Shown here: one piece after another, positions 43,190 to 48,469 of the stretch
Layout of the letters: every line of letters starts with the position of its first letter
How positions within the stretch are numbered: position 1 is the first letter of the stretch
NCBI GenBank assembly: GCA_026392115.1
Contig: JAPLCQ010000102.1
Coordinates: 1 to 48,469 of the forward strand
Source: Armatimonadota bacterium
GTDB taxonomy: Bacteria > Armatimonadota > Chthonomonadetes > Chthonomonadales > CAJBBX01
Length of the DNA stretch: 48,469 bases
Direction of reading: 5' to 3'
Made by a program: the position numbers and the translations under genes
Notes under the pieces: model-generated
Databases searched by the model: none
What the model saw: the letters and a program-made list of their open reading frames with translations, nothing else
What the model was told of the DNA's origin: nothing

Positions 43190-45180
43190 GTGGTTGGGCG
43201 CGTACCCGCTTGGTCGGCCGCCGTACGCCGCCCAAGCAGAGGCCACGCGGCGCAACCGATGGCGCAGCCCAGGATAAGCCCGATAGTCACCCGGGCTGCG
43301 GACAAGTGGACGGGGGTATGGATGTGACAGAACGTGTTGACTATCGAGACCAGCCCCAGCATTCCCACGATGGTGAGCACCGGCGCCCATGTGCGCCGGC
43401 CCGTTGCGGCGTACGCGGCGCCCAGGAAGATCAGCGGGTGGCCGATCAGGAACTCCTTCGTGCGCGGGCGTACGATGAGAAGCGCGTCTAGAATCGATCG
43501 GAGGCGCAACTCCCACCCGGATACTCCGATGCCGGGATCGTTGCCGGTGCGGGCCACGGCGAACGCGAGCGCCACCAGCGCGACCATCGCTCCGGCAAGC
43601 ATACCCACGTGAATTCGGCTGGCCAGGAAGTCCGCGACGCGCGTACGCATAGAGGGCAGCGCGGCGCGCAGGCTCTCGCCCGGCCCGGGTAGCCCGGTGA
43701 CGGCTGCCAGGGCCACCAGCAGCACCGGTAGCGCGTGGGCCAGTTTGATGCCGGCGAACTGCTCCGTATGGAGCATGAAGTCGCGGTTGCAGAGCAGACC
43801 CACCACGAGGAGCCCGCCCGCCGCCGACAGCGCCGCACCGCCCAGGAGGCCCTTCAGGCCCGCGGCGATGGGCGACGATGTCCTGGCTCCGGCAACGGCG
43901 CCGCATCCCGATAACAGCCGAAGCCCTGCAAGCGTGGGACAGGCGACGGCCGCGATCAGAGCCGCCGCCTTGGCCCCCGTGTGTCCCGCAACGCCGCCTG
44001 CGGCCATGGCCAACGCCACCAGGAGCAGGCCGACGACGACCGGAGCGCTCGCCTCGCCCAGGATGGCGAGCAGCACGAGTACGACCGCCGCGCCGGCGCC
44101 CAACCCGGCCAGAGCGCGCACGGCGACCGGCGCCGCGGGCTCTCCCAACAGCTTCGCCGGCCCGGTCGCCATCTCGCCCCGCTTACCCAGGCCGCCGCTG
44201 ATCGCGCTGATCATGGCGAGGTTTTCGCCGACCGGGTCAGGACCGGTGAGGAAGGGGAGGCGCACATAGCATAGCCGGATGTTCCGCTCACGGGCGGCGC
44301 GCACGAAGCGTTCCACAGCCTCAGATGGGGCGATCTGCGACAGCTCCGCTTCGGCGATGCTGTGCACCCGCAGGAACCGCCCCTTCAGTAGCTCGGCCAA
44401 TCGCTCGTCGCCCTTCTGTTTGCCGAACTCCACCTGCCCCCAGGTCAGGCCGCTAGCCGTGAGCGCGTCCGCCGCATCGGGCAAGCCGGATCGGAACCCC
44501 ATGACCTCGGTTCCGGTGAAGATGACGCTCCGCGCGCCCAGAGACCACGCAGACCGTAGAGAAGCAGTCATCGAGGCGAGACCCGCTCCGGGGTAGTTGC
44601 CCAGGCGCGCCACGATGCGCAGTCCGGCCCGCTGGACCTCGGCGCAGTCCTGCTTGGCGAGGCCCGTGCCGACGGTGAGCAGCGTCTCAGCATCCGCAAG
44701 GAAGGCGGCCACCGTGACCGGCGTGCCCAAGTCGCCTGGAGCCACGGCCTCATAGCGAACCAGAGTGACGTGCGCGTTCGGCGGAGGCGCAGAGGCGGAC
44801 GCGGCGGCCAATCCCCTGTCCTCCAGCGCTGAAGCGATCTGGTCGGCCACCTCCCGGCTCGAGCAGAGCAGCATCGATTCGGCTCCGTTCGAGGTGAGGC
44901 GGGCGAGACCGGTCTGGCACATCTCGGCGACCGTAAGCTCGCTGACGCCGACGGAGGTCACGCCGAGCGCCTTGAACCGGCGGAGGATCGCCGCCGAGGT
45001 TACGCCCTGAGTGGTGGCCAGGGCCCTGACCTGGATCAGGTCGATGCACATCTCGACGCGCCGGTTCCGCGCCTCGGTTCGGTGGCGCTGAAGTCCCAGC
45101 CAGATCGATGCGCCGACGCCGACGAACAGGATTGCCCACGCGATGCGCCTTGCGAAGAGAGACAGCACACACCCTCCCAT
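43186..45180 (-). CDS. DUF5693-like polytopic membrane protein
   Basis: This encodes about 664 residues from ATG 45180 (GTG 45189 is an alternative). One N-terminal membrane helix is followed by a soluble extracytoplasmic domain of about 320 residues that contains RRFKALGVTSVGVSELTVAEM and VRAARERNIRLCYVRLPFL, the pattern of the DUF5693 family found beside csaB in many Firmicutes. The second half has about nine or ten hydrophobic helices, ending with a short cytoplasmic tail. The partner role of DUF5693 in pyruvylation is unproven; the membrane part could move a lipid-linked glycan to be modified. It heads the operon behind the minus-strand promoter at 45214-45241. Confidence 0.8.
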   Translation of the reverse strand: MGGCVLSLFARRIAWAILFVGVGASIWLGLQRHRTEARNRRVEMCIDLIQVRALATTQGVTSAAILRRFKALGVTSVGVSELTVAEMCQTGLARLTSNGAESMLLCSSREVADQIASALEDRGLAAASASAPPPNAHVTLVRYEAVAPGDLGTPVTVAAFLADAETLLTVGTGLAKQDCAEVQRAGLRIVARLGNYPGAGLASMTASLRSAWSLGARSVIFTGTEVMGFRSGLPDAADALTASGLTWGQVEFGKQKGDERLAELLKGRFLRVHSIAEAELSQIAPSEAVERFVRAARERNIRLCYVRLPFLTGPDPVGENLAMISAISGGLGKRGEMATGPAKLLGEPAAPVAVRALAGLGAGAAVVLVLLAILGEASAPVVVGLLLVALAMAAGGVAGHTGAKAAALIAAVACPTLAGLRLLSGCGAVAGARTSSPIAAGLKGLLGGAALSAAGGLLVVGLLCNRDFMLHTEQFAGIKLAHALPVLLVALAAVTGLPGPGESLRAALPSMRTRVADFLASRIHVGMLAGAMVALVALAFAVARTGNDPGIGVSGWELRLRSILDALLIVRPRTKEFLIGHPLIFLGAAYAATGRRTWAPVLTIVGMLGLVSIVNTFCHIHTPVHLSAARVTIGLILGCAIGCAAWPLLGRRTAADQAGTRPTT

Positions 45181-45213
45181 GGAGCCCACCGGCCGCGGCC
45201 CGCGCGCTCACGG

Positions 45214-45241
45214 ATCATATGGCGTGATTCTGGCACAGCAA
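45214..45241 (-). promoter_or_regulatory. Promoter of the csaB operon
   Basis: Read on the minus strand, TTGCTG (45241-45236) and TATGAT (45219-45214) are 16 bases apart, about 35 bases upstream of the first gene. It stands back to back with the metal operon promoter region. Confidence 0.55.
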
Positions 45242-45264
45242 CATCGCCGCTGCAATCCGAAGCG

Positions 45265-45293
45265 GAGACAATCGCGTCGTCGCGCCGTATACT
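45265..45293 (+). promoter_or_regulatory. Likely promoter of the metal-uptake operon
   Basis: TATACT at 45288-45293 is preceded, 17 bases upstream, by GAGACA (4 of 6 consensus bases). A direct repeat CTGACCT occurs at 45292-45298 and 45319-45325, overlapping and following the -10 box, where a metal-responsive repressor could bind. No standard Zur or Fur palindrome was recognised. Confidence 0.45.
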
Positions 45294-45334
45294 GACCTGA
45301 CATGGGCCGCTATGCGCCCTGACCTATCCATACG

Positions 45335-45676
45335 ATGCCCCGAGCGATCACCACACATCGTCACCTCCGCGCACTGACGCTCCTTGCCCTTGCGGCATGG
45401 GTGTGGTTTGCCTACGGCGCTCCCCTGACGCATCAGCACGGATCCGGGCAGACGGCCTGGAGCACGGCTCGCCACGGCGCGCATTCGTGCGTTGTCTGCG
45501 CATGGTCATCCGTTGGCGGCGCTTCAGCCATTTCGCCGGCCCGTCCCGGCGTCCCGGTCGCGGAGACGACCTCGGCAAAGCCCCCGTTCGCCGCCGTCTG
45601 CGCCCATGCACGTCCCGTCGGCCTCCACGGCTCGCGCGCCCCTCCTCCCGGCCCCTCTCGACCCACAACAGCCTAG
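45335..45676 (+). CDS. Small secreted or membrane-anchored His/Cys protein
   Basis: This encodes 113 residues. A basic start is followed by a hydrophobic run (LRALTLLALAAWVWFAYGAP) and then THQHGSG and HSCVVCAW, which place two His and a CxxC motif just outside the membrane. The rest is Pro/Ala-rich without clear structure. The layout resembles DUF2946-type small proteins found near metal-transport genes, but the similarity is only in general form. It stands first in a run of metal-uptake genes, so metal binding or sensing is a reasonable guess. No strong ribosome site precedes the ATG. Weaker than the neighbouring calls. Confidence 0.55.
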   Translation: MPRAITTHRHLRALTLLALAAWVWFAYGAPLTHQHGSGQTAWSTARHGAHSCVVCAWSSVGGASAISPARPGVPVAETTSAKPPFAAVCAHARPVGLHGSRAPPPGPSRPTTA

Positions 45677-45745
45677 CTCCGCCGCCACCGGGGCGAATCC
45701 GCGCCAGCCGGTGCGTCGATTGTGTACACCTGAGAGGAAGCACCG

Positions 45746-47041
45746 ATGCGCAACCTGTGGGCGCTCGTCGCCCTTGCCGTTTGCATTGCCGCGCCTTGTT
45801 CGACCGCCGGCGCGCAGACCACCGCGCCCGCCGACTTGGAGCAACTAAAGGCCCTCGTGGCCAAGCAGGCTGAGACCATTCGCGACCTGCAAGAGCGCCT
45901 GACTAAGCTCGAGGGGAGCTCTGCCGCCGTCGGGGCGCAGGTCGCCGACGGGCCGCCCGTGCCGACGATGACGCTTCCCGGACCGACAAGCCGCCCGCCG
46001 GCCGCCGGCCAGAGCGGCGCCGCTTCCGCGCTCCCCGACATCGCGGTCTTCGGCAACAACCTCGGCCGAATGCTCACCGCCAAGGGCGAGCCGTCCCGCA
46101 GCCAGTTCAGGATCTCGGAGCTCGAACTCGCCCTGCAGCAACGCGTGGCTGATGGCGTCCTATTCCGCTCGACATTGGCGGCGGGCGAGGGAGCGGACTT
46201 TGCCATGGGCCTTGAGGAGGGTTATGTCACCTTCACCAGGCTTGGCGTGCCCGGCCTCGGGGGCTCACTGGGCAAACGCCGGTTGCCGTTCGGCAAGCTG
46301 AACTCGATACACCCCCACGCCGCACCCTATGCTGAGACGCCGTCGGCGCATCGCTATCTCGCCGATCCCGACGGCGTCGCCGGCAACGGCGTAGCTTTGA
46401 ACTGGCTTCTGCCGGTGCCGTCCCTCTTCGCCAACCTTGAACTGGGCGCGGTGCGCGTCGGCGCATCGGACGCCGTGGTCGCTCGGCCCGACGTGACCGG
46501 CGCGACGCTGCCACTTGGCTTTGGCGCCACCGGCACGGTCCCCATGGGGCGGCTCTGGCTTTCCAGGGCGCTGAACACGGCCACAGAACTGGAGATGGGC
46601 TCGAGCGCCCTGGCGGGCAAGGCCGACAGCGGAGACGCAGTACGCCTGGTCGGTGCGGACGTGACGCTCAAGCAGATGGTCGGTGCATTCAGCCGTTGGC
46701 AGGTTCAAGGAGAGGCGTTGTGGCATACGCGCAGGGATGCCGGCTCCGGCCTATCGCACACCCGTTCCGGCGCATACGTAGCGGCGCTCTATGCACCGGA
46801 CCAGTACCGCGAGTTCGGCCTGCGCTACGATGACAGCCGCTTGCCCTGGCCGCTGGAGGGAGGCGAACGGCTGCTCTCCCTGATCTGGTCCAATCGCCTG
46901 ACGGAGAGCTCGCTCTGGCGCCTGCAACTGGCGCACGGGGACCGAACCACGGACGCCCTGCTGCCGTCGCGGCGCGGTCTCACGGAGTTGACGTTGCAGT
47001 TTGTCTGGGGTGCGGGGTCACACTCGCATCCACTACAGTAG
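45746..47041 (+). CDS. Outer-membrane porin-like protein with N-terminal coiled coil
   Basis: This encodes 431 residues after a GAGAGGAAG ribosome site. The signal peptide ends AGA-Q. Residues about 30-60 form a coiled coil (LEQLKALVAKQAETIRDLQERLTKLE), then comes a Pro-rich linker. From about residue 95 the sequence alternates as barrel strands (FRISELELALQQRV; VLFRSTLAAG; EEGYVTFTRL), as in porins of the OprP or zinc-associated type whose N-terminal coiled coil reaches toward peptidoglycan. The C-terminus ends with LTLQFVWGAGSHSHPLQ, with two His. It lies 12 bases before a ZnuA/TroA-type binding protein, so it is probably the outer-membrane entry for the same metal. Confidence 0.8.
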   Translation: MRNLWALVALAVCIAAPCSTAGAQTTAPADLEQLKALVAKQAETIRDLQERLTKLEGSSAAVGAQVADGPPVPTMTLPGPTSRPPAAGQSGAASALPDIAVFGNNLGRMLTAKGEPSRSQFRISELELALQQRVADGVLFRSTLAAGEGADFAMGLEEGYVTFTRLGVPGLGGSLGKRRLPFGKLNSIHPHAAPYAETPSAHRYLADPDGVAGNGVALNWLLPVPSLFANLELGAVRVGASDAVVARPDVTGATLPLGFGATGTVPMGRLWLSRALNTATELEMGSSALAGKADSGDAVRLVGADVTLKQMVGAFSRWQVQGEALWHTRRDAGSGLSHTRSGAYVAALYAPDQYREFGLRYDDSRLPWPLEGGERLLSLIWSNRLTESSLWRLQLAHGDRTTDALLPSRRGLTELTLQFVWGAGSHSHPLQ

Positions 47042-47053
47042 GAGGAGGCCGCA

Positions 47054-47962
47054 ATGAGAACCCGAAGCGCACTGCTTATCGCCGTTGCGGCCGCGGCCCT
47101 CTCCCTTGGCCGTGCCGGCGCAGACGTGACCGTCATCACAACCGACACCAACCTGGCGGACATCGCCAAGCAGGTGGCGGGTGACAGGGCCTCCGTGGAG
47201 TCCCTCGCGCGTCCGTCTGACGACCCGCATCACGTTGTTGCGCGCCCGAGCATGATCGTGAAGCTAGCGCGGGCCGACGTCTTCGCACGTATCGGCATGG
47301 GACTCGACATGTGGGCCGATGCGATCATTGATCGCTCGGGTAACGCCGCGGTCCAACCGGACGGGAAGGGCTATGCCGACTGCTCACGGGGGCTAAAGGC
47401 GTTGGACGTGCCCTCGGGCAAGATCGATCCCTCCATGGGCGACCTGCATCCCGAAGGCAATCCGCACTATCTGCTGGACCCGGCCCAGGGCATTCTGGCG
47501 GCCGGCAATATCGCGGCCGCGCTCATCAGGGTGGACCCTGCCGGTCAGCCCTACTACCACGCGCGGTTCCTGCAGTTCGGTGAGCGCGTGAAGTCCGGCC
47601 TCCAGCGTTGGTCGGCCACGCTCAAGGGCATCCCAAGCCGCGATGTGGTGCCGTACCACAAGACCTGGGCCTATTTCCTTGCGCGTTTCGGTCTGCGCGA
47701 GTTCGGAGTGCTCGAGCCCAAGCCTGGCGTTGAGCCGTCTCCCGGGCATGTGAGCGCTTTGGCCCAAGCCATGAAGCAGGTCGGGGTCCGGGTCATCCTG
47801 TGTGAGCTGTTCCGGGCTAAGCGCTGGCCCGACCTCTTGGCGAGCCAGAGCGGCGCTGTAGCCGCCTTCGTGCCCACGTCCGTCGGCGCCGATCCTCAAG
47901 CAGACAGCTACATAGCCATGTGCGATACCATCGTACAGCGCCTTGCCGGCGCGGCCAGGTAG
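47054..47962 (+). CDS. Metal ABC transporter substrate-binding protein (ZnuA/TroA family)
   Basis: This encodes 302 residues of a cluster A-I (cluster 9) binding protein for Zn2+ or Mn2+. AGGAGGAGG precedes the ATG. The signal peptide ends near RAGA-D. The metal ligands can be placed: His 59 or 60 in DPHHVVARP, His 138 in NPHYLLDP, His 202 in VPYHKTWAYFLARFGL, and probably Asp 284 in QADSYIAMCD. The backbone helix and EPKPGVEPSPGHVSAL are typical. The long His-rich loop of ZnuA is missing, so high-capacity zinc buffering is not suggested; Zn or Mn cannot be separated from sequence. The ATPase follows three bases later. Confidence 0.92.
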   Translation: MRTRSALLIAVAAAALSLGRAGADVTVITTDTNLADIAKQVAGDRASVESLARPSDDPHHVVARPSMIVKLARADVFARIGMGLDMWADAIIDRSGNAAVQPDGKGYADCSRGLKALDVPSGKIDPSMGDLHPEGNPHYLLDPAQGILAAGNIAAALIRVDPAGQPYYHARFLQFGERVKSGLQRWSATLKGIPSRDVVPYHKTWAYFLARFGLREFGVLEPKPGVEPSPGHVSALAQAMKQVGVRVILCELFRAKRWPDLLASQSGAVAAFVPTSVGADPQADSYIAMCDTIVQRLAGAAR

Positions 47963-47965
47963 CCG

Positions 47966-48469
47966 ATGCTCTCTACCGACTCCGTGCTGGCCCGATTGGT
48001 CACCATTCGCTCTGCCGCTCTGGGGTACTCCGGCAAGCCGGTGCTTACCGGAGTGGACCTCGACATACGGGAGGGTGACCACATCGGCATCGTAGGGCCG
48101 AACGGCAGCGGCAAGACTACGCTGCTGCGGTCCATTCTGGGTCTCTTGAAGCCGATTGCCGGCGAGGTCAGCCGGGCCGCCGGCGTTACCATAGGATACG
48201 TGCCTCAACGCGATACGGTCGAGCCCACTTATCCGCTGACCGTGCTCGATATCGTGCTCATGGGCCTCTACCGCCGCGTAGGGGCCCTGCACCGGCTTGC
48301 TGCGGACCACCGCGCTGCAGGCATGGAGGCGCTCGGGCACGTGGGCTTGGCTGACCTGGCGGACCGGTCGTTCCGTTCCTTATCCGGCGGGCAGAAGCAG
48401 CGGGTCCTGCTCGCCCGGGCCCTTGCCGGCAGGCCGTCGCTCCTTCTGATGGATGAGCCGACCAACGGG
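47966..48469 (+). CDS. Metal ABC transporter ATP-binding protein, 5' part
   Basis: The first 168 residues of an ABC ATPase are present; the gene is cut by the window end. Walker A is GPNGSGKTT near 43-51, the Q-loop is YVPQRD, the signature is LSGGQKQR and Walker B LLLMDEPT. The text RDTVEPTYPLTVLDIVLMG matches ATPases of zinc/manganese importers (ZnuC/MntB type). The ATG at 47966 is three bases after the stop of the binding protein gene. The permease gene is expected just beyond the window. Confidence 0.93.
   Translation, partial: MLSTDSVLARLVTIRSAALGYSGKPVLTGVDLDIREGDHIGIVGPNGSGKTTLLRSILGLLKPIAGEVSRAAGVTIGYVPQRDTVEPTYPLTVLDIVLMGLYRRVGALHRLAADHRAAGMEALGHVGLADLADRSFRSLSGGQKQRVLLARALAGRPSLLLMDEPTNG

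Overview
The window is 48.5 kb of GC-rich, densely packed bacterial chromosome. It has no mobile element, CRISPR array or phage module. An outer membrane is implied by two beta-barrel proteins (39156-42137 and 45746-47041), several lipoproteins with clear lipoboxes, and a transglycosylase. CsaB implies SLH-type surface-layer anchoring. Diderm envelope, CsaB with its DUF5693-like partner, large secreted sugar-binding-type proteins and a CUT1 sugar importer together fit an Armatimonadota-like bacterium or MAG. This placement is inference; no rRNA is present.

Layout, left to right. 1-3550: end of a MATE exporter, a TPR plus polysaccharide deacetylase lipoprotein, and a secreted Gly/Met-rich protein broken by an apparent frameshift. 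3649-9307: information-processing block dnaG, rpoD (broken between regions 1.1 and 1.2), then two overlapping phosphohexomutase genes. 9338-14020: tRNA-Ser(GCT), lytic transglycosylase, hisS, aspS and tRNA-Arg(CCG); the two tRNAs and hisS have near-consensus sigma-70 promoters. 14069-19563: a 5'-truncated tgt joined almost directly to tRNA-Arg, a secreted unknown protein, and convergent to it a very large secreted multidomain protein. 19759-22683: hsp20-lon proteostasis pair. 22655-26366 (minus): pntAa-pntAb-pntB transhydrogenase plus an LmeA/DUF2993-like lipoprotein. 26788-32968: a split glutamine-dependent NAD synthetase (separate amidase and synthetase genes), a radical SAM/SPASM-like protein, pyrE, a secreted 742-residue protein and ridA. 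32974-38258 (minus): sugar ABC importer in which the binding protein is fused to the first permease, a MalG-type permease with a large extracytoplasmic insert, a TauE-like membrane protein, and ftsY. 38353-39159: NlpC/P60 peptidase. 39156-45180 (minus): a DUF5693-like membrane protein, csaB and a 993-residue outer-membrane barrel in one overlapping operon. 45335-48469: a metal-uptake operon (small His/Cys secreted protein, coiled-coil porin, ZnuA/TroA-type binding protein, ABC ATPase cut by the window end).

The most notable items are the binding-protein/permease fusion, the envelope operon pairing CsaB with a giant barrel, the metal operon with its own porin, the split NAD synthetase, and the divergent phosphohexomutase paralogue. 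Three conserved genes in the first 14.1 kb (Gly/Met protein, rpoD, tgt) carry frame or truncation lesions. These need read-level checking before any biological reading, because assembly error could explain them.
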